Shown here: in pieces, positions 1-9,051 of the stretch
Numbering within the stretch: position 1 is the stretch's first letter
How the letters are laid out: each line of letters starts with the position of its first letter
NCBI GenBank assembly: GCA_963757265.1
Contig: CAVWRA010000006.1
Location: 1,302,001 to 1,366,000, forward strand
Origin: CAIVVT01 sp963757265
GTDB taxonomy: Bacteria > Acidobacteriota > Terriglobia > Bryobacterales > Bryobacteraceae
DNA: 64,000 nucleotides
Reading direction: 5' to 3'
Notes under the pieces: model-generated
Seen by the model: the letters and a program-made list of their open reading frames with translations, nothing else
Database searches by the model: none
What the model was told of the DNA's origin: nothing
Position numbers and translations under genes: made by a program

Positions 1-1085
1 ACGTCTCCGCCGCCCGGCGCGAAGTCGGGGCCAGTTTCTCGGGCGCGCTCAGGAGGTCCTGGCGGCCCCGCGATGGAATCCGCCATTTCAAGTCGCGCAG
101 TAGAGCCGCGAACTATCAGACGGGTCTCGATCTGGCATGTTGCATCTTCGGACACTGCGGTCCCATCGATGTCGGCAATCAACGCTTCGAAGGCCAGGCG
201 GGCCAAGTCCGAACGCGAAAGCCGAATCGTCGTGAGCGGCGGCAGCATGAACTGCGCCATGTGAATGTCGTCGAAGCCGATCACGGACAGATCTCTGGGC
301 GCGCGTAACCCCTCCGCGTCGAGACCGTGCACAACGCCGATAGCCGTTACATCGTTTGAGCACATTACTGCCGTTGGCTTTTCAGGAGCGCTGAGCAATT
401 CCGGTACCGCACTAGACCCGCCATCCAGGGTGTGATCGCCCTCAAGAATCACCGGCGGATCGGTCGCCAACTGCCCTTCGGTGAAACATTGCAAGAATGC
501 CTCGCGCCGCAGCCGGGCGGACTTCAACGTGAGAGGGCCGCTAATGAAGGCCAGTCGTCGATGCCCGAGCCGGCGCAGATGTTCCACCGCCTGGCGCACG
601 CCGGCCTGGTAGTTCACGCAGATGTTGCTGATGTGCGGCGCCGACGGGCCCACATCGAGGAACGAGAGGGGGATGTGCCGATCCGTGAGCTGTTCGATCA
701 GTGAGTTCTCCATCTCGGAAGTCATCACGGCTACGCCTTCCACCTTGCGCTCGATCATACGGCGAACCGTGTTGGCCATCTTAGCGGGGTCGTAGCCGGT
801 GGATGCAAGCAGAACTTCGTAGCCTGCTCGGACAGCGACTTGCTCGAAGCCTTGGATCAATTCAGGAAAAAACGGGTTGGTGATGTCCGAGACAATCAAG
901 CCCAGGAGCCGGCTGCGGCCGGAGACCAATGCGCGAGCCTGCGTATTCGGAACGTAGCCAACTTCATTGATGACGCTCCACACTCTGGCGGCGATCTCCG
1001 GACTGACGGAGCGCACACGGTTGACGGTGCGCGATACGGTTGCGACGGAGACGCCGGCCCGTTTCGCTATCTCGCGGATTCCCAT
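1..1085 (-). CDS. LacI-family transcriptional regulator (partial, 3' end outside window)
   Basis: The reading frame starts at the ATG at 1083-1085 and stays open to the window edge, about 361 codons. The N-terminus (MGIREIAKRAGVSVATVSR) is a classic LacI helix-turn-helix. It is followed by the hinge (RALVSGRSRLLGLIVSDITN) and a periplasmic-binding-protein-like ligand domain (VIGFDDIHMAQFMLPPLTTI). The usual family ending (ETRLIVRGSTAR) is reached near residue 327, so only a variable C-terminal tail of unknown length is missing. It diverges from the TonB receptor gene, and a palindromic operator-like site lies between them. This suggests it controls that receptor, or the pair, in response to a sugar-like ligand; the ligand cannot be read from the sequence. 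Confidence 0.93.
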   Translation of the reverse strand, partial: MGIREIAKRAGVSVATVSRTVNRVRSVSPEIAARVWSVINEVGYVPNTQARALVSGRSRLLGLIVSDITNPFFPELIQGFEQVAVRAGYEVLLASTGYDPAKMANTVRRMIERKVEGVAVMTSEMENSLIEQLTDRHIPLSFLDVGPSAPHISNICVNYQAGVRQAVEHLRRLGHRRLAFISGPLTLKSARLRREAFLQCFTEGQLATDPPVILEGDHTLDGGSSAVPELLSAPEKPTAVMCSNDVTAIGVVHGLDAEGLRAPRDLSVIGFDDIHMAQFMLPPLTTIRLSRSDLARLAFEALIADIDGTAVSEDATCQIETRLIVRGSTARLEMADSIAGPPGPPERARETGPDFAPGGGD

Positions 1086-1146
1086 CTGACCTCCTCGACC
1101 CACTATACAACTCCTGGCTGGGAATCGTTTTCTGATGATGAAAATT

Positions 1147-1176
1147 TTGATTGACTGGTGGCTCGTAAGGTGATAT
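1147..1176 (+). promoter_or_regulatory. possible sigma-70-type promoter of the TonB receptor gene
   Basis: TTGATT (1147-1152) is followed after 18 bases by TGATAT (1171-1176). The predicted start, near 1183, falls just upstream of the palindromic operator candidate at 1187-1200, a position where a bound repressor would block transcription. The -10 match is only moderate, so this is a suggestion. Confidence 0.3.
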
Positions 1177-1186
1177 CGTCTCTCCA

Positions 1187-1200
1187 GGAAAACGTTTGCC
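1187..1200. promoter_or_regulatory. LacI-type palindromic operator candidate
   Basis: GGAAAACGTTTGCC has a perfect 8-base core palindrome (AAACGTTT) centred on CpG. It is symmetric at 12 of 14 positions. LacI-family proteins typically bind such even-length, CG-centred palindromes. It lies in the 305-base gap between the divergent lacI-like gene and the TonB receptor gene. The rest of that gap holds the promoter candidate, a weaker related sequence at 1121-1132, and the receptor's AGGAGG at 1372-1377. Confidence 0.5.
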
Positions 1201-1390
1201 AGTTTGTCGCACGCAACGGTGGATAGGTGCGGTTGCTGGCCAGCGGGCTCGGTTTCCCGTGAAATGATCAGAGGTAATCCTGTGATCGTGTGACTCGGAT
1301 TCGGCCGTGTCACGAGAACGGGTGGATTGTCGATTGGTCCGGAACAGGCAGGAACGGGAGTTCCTGGCTTCAGGAGGTCTGCTAAGAGCC

Positions 1391-4300
1391 ATGAAAACAG
1401 CTCGACTTGTGTTTCTAATCGCGTTCATCTTCGCTCTACTGGCCTTGTTGCCCGTGGGGCAGGCACAAACAAGCCATGGTCGCGTCGTGGGAATCGTAAC
1501 CGACGCGAGCAAGGCAATAGTCGTCAACGCTACGGTCACCCTGGTGAATACGGGCACCAACATTAAAACGGTCCGCCAGACCAGCGGCACTGGGCTGTAC
1601 GTTTTCGACAACCTTGCCCCAGGGAACTACTCTGTGACGATCGAAATGGCAGGGTTCAACAAGTTCGTCCAGGAGAACGTCCTGGTACAGACCGGCGCCG
1701 AGGTCACCGTGGATGCGGCCCTGAGTACCGGCTCCGTACAGACGAGCGTGACCATTAACGAAGCGCCCGCGGCGGTGGATTTCAACACTGCCGACTCGGC
1801 CATCACCATCGATCAGAAGATGGCCAACGACACTCCCCGTTTTGACCGTAACCCGTTCAAGCTGACGCTGATCGCGCCTACGGCGACCAACACGCGCGGC
1901 GAAAACGAGCCGTTCAATTCCTGGGGCCCCAATAGCATCGACCTGGGCGGCGGCACGAACCTGTCGAACCAGCTTACGGTGGATGGCGCCGCGATCACCA
2001 TGGGCTATAAGTCCACCGTCGTCCCGAACCTGGACGACGTACAGGAAATTGTCGTCTCCACCAACAGCGTGGACGCCGAAACCGGCCATAGCTCCGGTGG
2101 CGCCATTGCGATGACGACCAAGTCGGGAACCAACCAGTGGCACGGCGCGGCCTTCTATAACGGCCGCTATCCCTGGGCCAGCGCCGAAGCGGACCGGGCA
2201 TCGGCCACACCGAGTAGTGTCCGCTGGACGATGGAAGGCGGAACGCTCGGCAACCCGATTATTAAGAACAAACTCTTTAACTTTTTCAGCTACGAAAAGT
2301 GGACAATCAGTAGTCCGGGCGGCCTTACTCTCAACACGATCCCGACTTCCGCGGAAAGAAACGGCGATTTTTCGCAGTCGGTCGTCGATAGTGGCGCCCA
2401 GGATACGATCTACGACCCATGGACCAGCCAGCCGGACGGCTCCAGGACGCCGTTCCCAGGGAATGTCCTTCCAGCCAAACGAATCGTCGCGCCTTTGCAG
2501 GCTGTCCTGGCGCAGGTCTGGAACGCTAACACAAACGGCATCGGACCGAGTCACGATAACAACTTCGACAAAAACAGTTTAAGCACGTACGACTATTACA
2601 ACTATACCGAGCGTGCCGATTACAATATCAACGACAAGTGGAGGGTCACCGGCAGGTATTCCCGGTATCATACCATCAACGACTCCACCGCTCCCACGGG
2701 TAGCGATCTCACTCCAGTGGGCGGAAGCTACCGGGCAGGCCGGCAAGCGACCGGCGATGTGATCTGGACGATCAACCCACGAACGGTGCTCACTGTCCAT
2801 GGCGACTATAACGACATCGATGACAATAGTTTGGCCAATCCTACCTCCAAGCTGCTCGATTACAGTTCGTTATGGCCCGGAAACGACTGGTTCGAACCCT
2901 ACAGGGCTGCCAACCCGAATGCGCCGAATTATGCCCCAGACATCAATGTCTATAACGCAGCCGGTACCGACTCCGGCCTCCAGACAATGGGCGGCGGCCT
3001 TTATGGATATGAATGGATCGACAATAACAAGACCCAGGACTACAACGTAAAGCTCTCCCATCAGGCCGGTGCGCATTACCTGAAAGTAGGCGTTAACTAC
3101 CGCCACTCTCAGGTCGTGAGCAGTTTTGCCACATTGCCGGCCTTTAATTTCGCCTCCCAGGAAACGGCGAGTAACTGGATCAACGGGACTTCGACGCTAA
3201 CGTCCGGCAACGGATACGCCTCGATGTTGCTCGGCGCGCTCGACGGCGGGAATGCCGCCGGCGAGCCGGCGGCCTTTACGCATACTCAGTTTTATGGCTT
3301 CTATTTCCAGGACGACTGGAAGCTGAACCGCCGGATCACTCTCAACCTCGGCCTGCGCGACGAATATGAGATGGCCTGGTACGATCCGCTTCACCAACTG
3401 GCAACGGGTCTGGATTTGACGCAAACCAACCCCGCTTTTGCGTCGGGTGCGCCATCTATTCCAGCCGAGGTCGCCAACATCGTAGGCCCTGGCTATTATT
3501 CCTGGAACGGTCAATGGGGCTATACCAGTTCGTCCCATCCGGGGATGTGGAATCCGCAGAAGCTGGCGCTTGCGCCACGCTTCGGGATCGCTTACAAGAT
3601 CAACGACAGAACGGCGCTTCGGTTCGGCTATTCCCTCTACTGGACCCCCACCGAATCGCTTATGTCCAACTACGATAACGACACCTTCATCGCTACCAAC
3701 GTGTACGGATATAGTGGTAACACGAGCATCATTGGGAACCTGGGAGGCATTCCTCAGCAGTCCTTCGAGAACCCGTTTCCAGCCGGGCTCAACCCGCTTC
3801 TTGGAAATAAGTCCGGACCGCAATTCGGCAATGGCAATGAGGGTGTCCTCGAGTGGTTCCCGCAAAACCTGGAGAAGGCCCACAACAACCGGCTGAACGT
3901 CAATATCCAGCACGAATTCAAGGGCGGATTCGTTGTCTCGGGGACGTATTTCATGAATTTAGGTTCCCAGTGGTACACGTCGATGCCGAACCTCGCGAAT
4001 CCCGTGTTCATGGAAAATAACGAAAGCATCTTGAATGATAGTGTTTCGAATCCATTTTACCACTTTAACAATAACCCCACATTAATGCCTGGTACACTGT
4101 ATAACCAGCCAACAGTTAGTGTTGCCTCGTTATTGTCTAAGTATCCGCAGTACGGCGTGGGCAACTTGGTCGAAGCTGGAGTGTGCTGCGCGCCTGAGCG
4201 CTATAACTCGGTAGAGCTGAAAGCTCAGAGGACTTTCAGCAAGGGCTTCAACCTCCTTTTCACGTATGTCTACATCCGCGAGAAGACCGAACAGAACAAC

Positions 4301-4960
4301 TTGACCGACTTTGACTATTACGCCAATTTGTTCGAATGGCAGGACAGCAACCAGCCGCGCCACAAGTTCAACGCCGCTGGCACCTACCAGCTTCCATTTG
4401 GGAAAGGCCGTCAATATCTGAACACCATTCCCAAGGCTGCCGACTATATAATCGGCGGGTGGCAATTGACCGGGCTGCTGAGTATGTCGTCGGGCGATTT
4501 CGTTACGTTCGGCAATCTAACCGGTAACCCGCAGAACGACAGCATGATTGTCACTGGCAACCCGTGTATCGACAACCCCACGCCAAATATGTGGTTCAAT
4601 ACCTCGGTCTTTCAGCCGGCTCCGTCCGGCGTTCCCTTTACCCCCCGAACTATGCCATATACGTGGTCCTGCCTGACTGGTCCGAGCTTCTCGAACGTAG
4701 ATGGGAGCGTGTTCAAAGACATTCCCCTCTGGAAAGAGAGGGTCAAAGGCGAGATCAAAGTGAGCGCCTTCAATGCGCTCAACGTCATGCACCGTGGCGA
4801 CCCGAGTACGGGTCTCGGTGCGGGATTCGGCCAGGCGCTTTATTCGGGTACCCCCGGTGGTTCTTTCGCTGGTGGTATTCAAAACTCCCAGAACGCGACC
4901 CTGGGTAACCTAGGGCAGTATGGGCGACAACTCGAATTCAGTTTTAGGGTTTCGTTCTAA
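1391..4960 (+). CDS. TonB-dependent receptor with carboxypeptidase-regulatory-like N-terminal domain (Oar-like)
   Basis: An outer-membrane receptor of about 1189 residues. The start chosen is the ATG at 1391, preceded by AGGAGG at 1372-1377 and opening a signal peptide (MKTARLVFLIAFIFALLALL...VGQAQ); the frame is open back to 1307. Residues about 30-110 form a Cna-B/carboxypeptidase-regulatory-like beta sandwich (GRVVGIVTDASKA, YVFDNLAPGNYSVTIEMAGF). Residues about 140-260 are the plug (LTVDGAAI, DVQEIVVSTNSVDAETGHSSGGAI). The rest is a long beta barrel rich in aromatic-alternating strands, ending in an aromatic terminus (LEFSFRVSF) as expected for BAM insertion. This architecture is typical of the huge TonB receptor families of Acidobacteriota, thought to import oligosaccharides or other polymer fragments. 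The divergent LacI-type gene fits sugar-responsive control. Substrate unknown. Confidence 0.93.
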   Translation: MKTARLVFLIAFIFALLALLPVGQAQTSHGRVVGIVTDASKAIVVNATVTLVNTGTNIKTVRQTSGTGLYVFDNLAPGNYSVTIEMAGFNKFVQENVLVQTGAEVTVDAALSTGSVQTSVTINEAPAAVDFNTADSAITIDQKMANDTPRFDRNPFKLTLIAPTATNTRGENEPFNSWGPNSIDLGGGTNLSNQLTVDGAAITMGYKSTVVPNLDDVQEIVVSTNSVDAETGHSSGGAIAMTTKSGTNQWHGAAFYNGRYPWASAEADRASATPSSVRWTMEGGTLGNPIIKNKLFNFFSYEKWTISSPGGLTLNTIPTSAERNGDFSQSVVDSGAQDTIYDPWTSQPDGSRTPFPGNVLPAKRIVAPLQAVLAQVWNANTNGIGPSHDNNFDKNSLSTYDYYNYTERADYNINDKWRVTGRYSRYHTINDSTAPTGSDLTPVGGSYRAGRQATGDVIWTINPRTVLTVHGDYNDIDDNSLANPTSKLLDYSSLWPGNDWFEPYRAANPNAPNYAPDINVYNAAGTDSGLQTMGGGLYGYEWIDNNKTQDYNVKLSHQAGAHYLKVGVNYRHSQVVSSFATLPAFNFASQETASNWINGTSTLTSGNGYASMLLGALDGGNAAGEPAAFTHTQFYGFYFQDDWKLNRRITLNLGLRDEYEMAWYDPLHQLATGLDLTQTNPAFASGAPSIPAEVANIVGPGYYSWNGQWGYTSSSHPGMWNPQKLALAPRFGIAYKINDRTALRFGYSLYWTPTESLMSNYDNDTFIATNVYGYSGNTSIIGNLGGIPQQSFENPFPAGLNPLLGNKSGPQFGNGNEGVLEWFPQNLEKAHNNRLNVNIQHEFKGGFVVSGTYFMNLGSQWYTSMPNLANPVFMENNESILNDSVSNPFYHFNNNPTLMPGTLYNQPTVSVASLLSKYPQYGVGNLVEAGVCCAPERYNSVELKAQRTFSKGFNLLFTYVYIREKTEQNNLTDFDYYANLFEWQDSNQPRHKFNAAGTYQLPFGKGRQYLNTIPKAADYIIGGWQLTGLLSMSSGDFVTFGNLTGNPQNDSMIVTGNPCIDNPTPNMWFNTSVFQPAPSGVPFTPRTMPYTWSCLTGPSFSNVDGSVFKDIPLWKERVKGEIKVSAFNALNVMHRGDPSTGLGAGFGQALYSGTPGGSFAGGIQNSQNATLGNLGQYGRQLEFSFRVSF

Positions 4961-4985
4961 GTTCGAACGAAACCCTGTTTCCTCA

Positions 4986-5023
4986 AAAGCCGGCGGCGGG
5001 ACAACTCCCGCCGCCGGCTTTTT
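4986..5023 (+). terminator. strong rho-independent terminator after the TonB receptor gene
   Basis: A perfect 15-base stem (4986-5000 pairing with 5007-5021; GCCGGCGGCGGG on the left arm) with a 6-base loop ACAACT runs into a T-rich tract. It lies 26 bases after the receptor stop codon and separates it from the CRTAC1 genes. Confidence 0.92.
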
Positions 5024-5137
5024 CTTCTTCGCTCGCATCGTGACTAAAGCACGGTAGCGTTGCCATGTCTGCTGTGGAGTGATCGCAGACGCTTCGACTG
5101 TAGTTTGCCCAACGCGGCGCAGGTTACAGGTATCCAA

Positions 5138-5143
5138 TATAAT
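5138..5143 (+). promoter_or_regulatory. consensus -10 hexamer upstream of the first CRTAC1 gene
   Basis: TATAAT lies 36 bases before the ATG at 5180. No good -35 element is seen 16-18 bases upstream. The related sequence TATACT sits at the matching place before the second paralogue, which supports a conserved, duplicated promoter. Confidence 0.4.
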
Positions 5144-5179
5144 GGTGTCATCTGACTTCGAACTGCTCGAACTGCCACG

Positions 5180-6961
5180 ATGGTTGCTCTGACCCGCCGC
5201 ATTTTCCTGAGCCTCCTGGCGCCTCCAGCCCCTGCCCTGCTTGCTCGGCAGGCCGCCACCTACACCGGGTCGGGGATGGCATCGCGCGGCGTGAAGGCGG
5301 CTCCGCGCGGCAAGCCCTCGGGACTCCCCTTTCGGGCCTGCTTCACCGATGTGGCCGAGCAGGCCGGGCTGCTAAAGATAGTTATCGCCGCCCATCCGGA
5401 GCGGGCTGACTACATCATCGAGGTGATGAGTTGCGGGGTCGCTTTTTTCGACTACGATAACGATGGCTGGCTCGACATACTGATACTTTCGGGGTCAAGG
5501 TTTGGCGATCCACCGCCCGACGCATCCATTCGCCTGTACAAGAACAATCGCGACGGTACGTTCACGGATGTGACGCTCAAGGCTGGTCTGTTTCGCACCG
5601 GTTATTCGTACGGCGTTACGGTCGGCGATTACAATAACGACGGGTTCGAAGACCTGTTCATCACCGGCTACGGGCAGAATGTGCTCTATCGAAACAATGG
5701 CGACGGCACATTCACGGATGTGACCGAGGAGGCGGGATTGCTGCATGCGGCGCCGCGCTTCTCTTCCGGTTGCACATTCGTTGACTACGACCGCGACGGC
5801 CGGCTCGACTTGTTCGTGGCCAACTATGTTAGTTTCGACATGCAATCCGTTCCGCGGGCCGGCACCAAAGCCTGCGAAGGCAATGTCCTATGCGGACCGC
5901 GGGGACTTCCCTACGGCAAACACTCGCTATATCACAACAACGGTGATGGCACCTTTTCCGATGTCACCGAGGCCGCCGGGATTAGCAAAGCTCCAGGAGG
6001 ATACGGATTGACGGCCGTGGCGGCGGACTTCAATAATGACGGCTGGCCGGATATCTTCCTCGCCTGCGACTCTACTCCGAGCCTACTGTTCAAGAACAAT
6101 GGTGACGGGACATTCAGCGAGGAGGGATTGGAAAGTGGCGTCGCCCTCAGTGAGGATGGCATGGAGCAGGCCGGGATGGGCGTGGCGGTCGGGGATTTCC
6201 AGCCTGATGGAAACCTGGACATCGTCAAGACGCACTTCGCGGCGGACACCGCGGTCGTCCTGGCAAACGACGGCAAAGGCAGCTTCGAGGACGTAACGCT
6301 CCGTTCTGGACTGGCCGTTGAAACGCGCTACGTCACTTGGGGCGTGGGCATCGAGGATCTGGACAACGACGGGAACCCGGACATTTTTTGGGTGACCGGA
6401 GGTATCTATCCGGAACTGCACATGCGGCCCAATAAGACGCCGCGCGTTGTATTTCGCAATTTGGGCAACGGGCGCTTCGAGGAGTTGTTTGCCGAGGCCG
6501 GCCCCGGGGTCGAGGCAGCTCACATCAGCCGGGGTTGTGCGTTCGGCGATTTCGATAACGATGGAGACGTGGATATCGTCATCGTGAATCACTACGAACC
6601 GCCGTCGCTGCTGCGCAACGATGTGAGCGGCGGCAATCATTGGATCAAGGTCAAACTCGCGGGCGTGAAATCGAATCGCAGCGCGATCGGGGCGCGGGTT
6701 CTGGTGCGCTACGGGGGCAAGCTGCAGGCTAAGGAAGTGCTCGCACAGACTTCCTTCCTGTCGGTGAACGACAGCCGGCTGCACTTCGGTCTGGGGAGCG
6801 CCGGCAATGCGGACATTGAAATCCGCTGGCCGCTCGGCCTGGTTGAGAAACTCCCCGGGGTCGCCGTTGATCAGCTGATCTATGTCACCGAAGGCGCCGG
6901 CATCGTCCGGACGCAGAAGTTTGCTTCCACTTCGGCGCCGCCGCCGTCGCAAAAGACCTGA
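5180..6961 (+). CDS. CRTAC1-family FG-GAP/VCBS beta-propeller protein with ASPIC/UnbV domain, copy 1
   Basis: An exported protein of 593 residues. The N-terminus (MVALTRRIFLSLLAPP) has a twin-arginine motif (RRIFL) before a hydrophobic stretch, indicating Tat export. Seven FG-GAP/VCBS-type motifs with calcium-binding DxDxDG loops follow (YDNDGWLDI, YNNDGFEDL, YDRDGRLDL, FNNDGWPDI, FQPDGNLDI, LDNDGNPDI, FDNDGDVDI), enough for a seven-bladed propeller. The last ~110 residues are an ASPIC/UnbV domain (GNHWIKVKL, SAIGARVLVRYGG, LHFGLGSAGNADIEIRWP). The biochemical role of the family is not established; surface binding or adhesion is an inference. The next gene is a close paralogue, and a TonB receptor and a TPR protein flank the pair. 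Confidence 0.93.
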   Translation: MVALTRRIFLSLLAPPAPALLARQAATYTGSGMASRGVKAAPRGKPSGLPFRACFTDVAEQAGLLKIVIAAHPERADYIIEVMSCGVAFFDYDNDGWLDILILSGSRFGDPPPDASIRLYKNNRDGTFTDVTLKAGLFRTGYSYGVTVGDYNNDGFEDLFITGYGQNVLYRNNGDGTFTDVTEEAGLLHAAPRFSSGCTFVDYDRDGRLDLFVANYVSFDMQSVPRAGTKACEGNVLCGPRGLPYGKHSLYHNNGDGTFSDVTEAAGISKAPGGYGLTAVAADFNNDGWPDIFLACDSTPSLLFKNNGDGTFSEEGLESGVALSEDGMEQAGMGVAVGDFQPDGNLDIVKTHFAADTAVVLANDGKGSFEDVTLRSGLAVETRYVTWGVGIEDLDNDGNPDIFWVTGGIYPELHMRPNKTPRVVFRNLGNGRFEELFAEAGPGVEAAHISRGCAFGDFDNDGDVDIVIVNHYEPPSLLRNDVSGGNHWIKVKLAGVKSNRSAIGARVLVRYGGKLQAKEVLAQTSFLSVNDSRLHFGLGSAGNADIEIRWPLGLVEKLPGVAVDQLIYVTEGAGIVRTQKFASTSAPPPSQKT

Positions 6962-7105
6962 ACGCCGGCGGCTCTGAAATCGATTGGACTCGCGCGCCGC
7001 CTTGCAGTGGCAATGTTTCCCTGCTCGGCAGTGCTGCCGCGGATCGGAACCGAAGCTGCATGAGGCAGCGCAGGGCAACGGCGCGCTACTGCTGTCGGCA
7101 TCCGA

Positions 7106-7111
7106 TATACT
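7106..7111 (+). promoter_or_regulatory. -10-like hexamer upstream of the second CRTAC1 gene
   Basis: TATACT lies 27 bases before the ATG at 7139, in a stretch resembling the region upstream of the first copy (both continue into GTCATC and CTGCCACGATGG). No clear -35 element is visible. Confidence 0.35.
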
Positions 7112-7138
7112 GAAGTCATCGGACCTCGATCTGCCACG

Positions 7139-8905
7139 ATGGCTGCTCTGCCCCGCCGTGTTTTTCTAAGCCTGCTCGCGACGTCTTCCGGAACTTCTTT
7201 CGGGCAGGGCATGGCGTCGCGCGGCGTGCGGCCGGCTCCGCGCGACAAGCCTTCGGGGCTCCCTTTCCGGGCCCGCTTCACCGATGTGGCCGAGCAGGCC
7301 GGGCTGAAAGAGATAGTCATCGCCGCCCATCCGGACCGGGCCGACTACATCATTGAAGTGATGAGTTGCGGCGTCGCCTTTTTCGATTACGACAACGATG
7401 GCTGGCTCGACGTACTGGTGCTTTCAGGATCTAGGTTTGGCGATCCGCCACCCGACGCCTCCAATCGCCTATACAAGAACAATCGCGACGGTACGTTTAC
7501 CGATGTGACGCTCAAGGCCGGTCTGTTTCGAACCGGCTATGCGAATGGCGTCACGGTGGGCGATTACAATAACGACGGGTTCGAAGACCTGTTCATCACC
7601 TATTTCGGCCAGAATGTACTGTATCGCAACAATGGCGACGGCACGTTCACGGATGTGACCAAAGCAGCGGGATTGCTGGATGCCGCGCCGCGCTTCGGTT
7701 CCGGTTGCACGTTTGTCGACTACGACCGCGACGGCAGGCTGGACCTGTTCGTTTCTAACTACGCCGGCTTCGACCTGCAGTCCGTTCCGCGCGCGGGCCA
7801 CACCGCCTACGAGACCGAGAGAGTCTATTTTGGACCATTCGGATTACCTCACGGCAAACACTCGCTGTATCACAACAACGGCGACGGCACCTTCTCGAAT
7901 GTCACCGAGGCCGCGGGAATTAGCAAGGCCTCCGGAGGATACGGTTTGACGGCCGTGGCGGCGGACTTCGATAACGACGGCTGGCCGGATATCCTGGTCG
8001 CCTGCGACTCCACGCCGAGCCTCCTGTTTAAAAACAACCACGACGGGACCTTCACTGAGGTTGGATTCGAGAGCGGCATCGCACTCAGCGATGACGGCCA
8101 GGTGCAGGCGGGCATGGGGCTGGGAGTCGGCGATTTCCGGTTGGATGGCAACTTGGACATCGTCAAGACCCATTACTCGGGGGACACCGTCGTGGTCCTG
8201 GTAAACGACGGGAAAGGCAGCTTCGATGATGTCACGATCCGCTCCGGACTGGCCGTCGAGACTAGTTACATCAAGTGGGGCGTGGGCATTCAGGACCTGG
8301 ACAACGATGGCTACCCGGATATTTTCTGGGTGACCGGTGGCATTTACCCGGGTATGGACAAGTGGCCGGGTAAGCCGCCGAACAAGACGCCGCGCATCGT
8401 GTTCCGCAACCTCGGCAACGGGCGCTTTGAGGAGTTGTTCGCCGAGGCCGGTCCCGGGGTTGAGGCGGCGCACATCAGCCGCGGGTGCGCCTTCGGAGAT
8501 TTTGATAATGATGGCGATGTGGATATCGTGATCGTGAATCACTATGAATCGCCATCCTTGCTGCGCAACGATGTGAGCGGCGGGAACCATTGGATCAAAG
8601 TCAAGCTGACGGGCGTAAAATCGAATCGCAGCGCGATCGGGACGCGGGTCGTGGTGCGCTACGGAGGCAAGGTGCAGGCCCAGGAGGTGCTCGCACAGTC
8701 TTCTTACTTGTCGGTAAACGATAGCCGGCTGCATTTCGGGCTGGGGAGTGTCGCTTCGGTGGACGTTGAAATCCGCTGGCCGCTCGGTCTGATCGAGAAA
8801 TTCACCGGGGTCGCCGCCGATCAGCTGATTTATGTGACCGAGGGCGCCGGGATCGTACGGACACAGGAGTTTGCCGCGAGCGCGGTGCCACGGCCAACGG
8901 CCTGA
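7139..8905 (+). CDS. CRTAC1-family FG-GAP/VCBS beta-propeller protein with ASPIC/UnbV domain, copy 2
   Basis: A tandem paralogue of the preceding gene, 588 residues, with the same order: Tat-like signal (MAALPRRVFLSLLATS), seven DxDxDG propeller motifs, then ASPIC/UnbV. Long blocks are identical between copies, for example the segment from RFEELFAEAGPGVEAAHISR through the last propeller motif. The copies differ in a short insert before NKTPR (PGMDKWPGKP here) and in scattered substitutions such as CGPRG to FGPFG. Even the sequence around the start codon is shared, so the duplicated unit included the promoter region. It probably has the same extracytoplasmic role with some divergence in surface loops. 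Confidence 0.93.
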   Translation: MAALPRRVFLSLLATSSGTSFGQGMASRGVRPAPRDKPSGLPFRARFTDVAEQAGLKEIVIAAHPDRADYIIEVMSCGVAFFDYDNDGWLDVLVLSGSRFGDPPPDASNRLYKNNRDGTFTDVTLKAGLFRTGYANGVTVGDYNNDGFEDLFITYFGQNVLYRNNGDGTFTDVTKAAGLLDAAPRFGSGCTFVDYDRDGRLDLFVSNYAGFDLQSVPRAGHTAYETERVYFGPFGLPHGKHSLYHNNGDGTFSNVTEAAGISKASGGYGLTAVAADFDNDGWPDILVACDSTPSLLFKNNHDGTFTEVGFESGIALSDDGQVQAGMGLGVGDFRLDGNLDIVKTHYSGDTVVVLVNDGKGSFDDVTIRSGLAVETSYIKWGVGIQDLDNDGYPDIFWVTGGIYPGMDKWPGKPPNKTPRIVFRNLGNGRFEELFAEAGPGVEAAHISRGCAFGDFDNDGDVDIVIVNHYESPSLLRNDVSGGNHWIKVKLTGVKSNRSAIGTRVVVRYGGKVQAQEVLAQSSYLSVNDSRLHFGLGSVASVDVEIRWPLGLIEKFTGVAADQLIYVTEGAGIVRTQEFAASAVPRPTA

Positions 8906-9051
8906 GAGTCCGCGGCTCCGCGATCGATTGGGCCCCCGTGAGTATAAAACACGTTCAAGGGTCCGCCCCTGAAAGGTGCCGCCTGCCGGATGCGGACCCC
9001 CTGAGAGGCGCTGGGTTCAAAGCTGGAAGTGGAAACTGGAATGAGGTTGGC

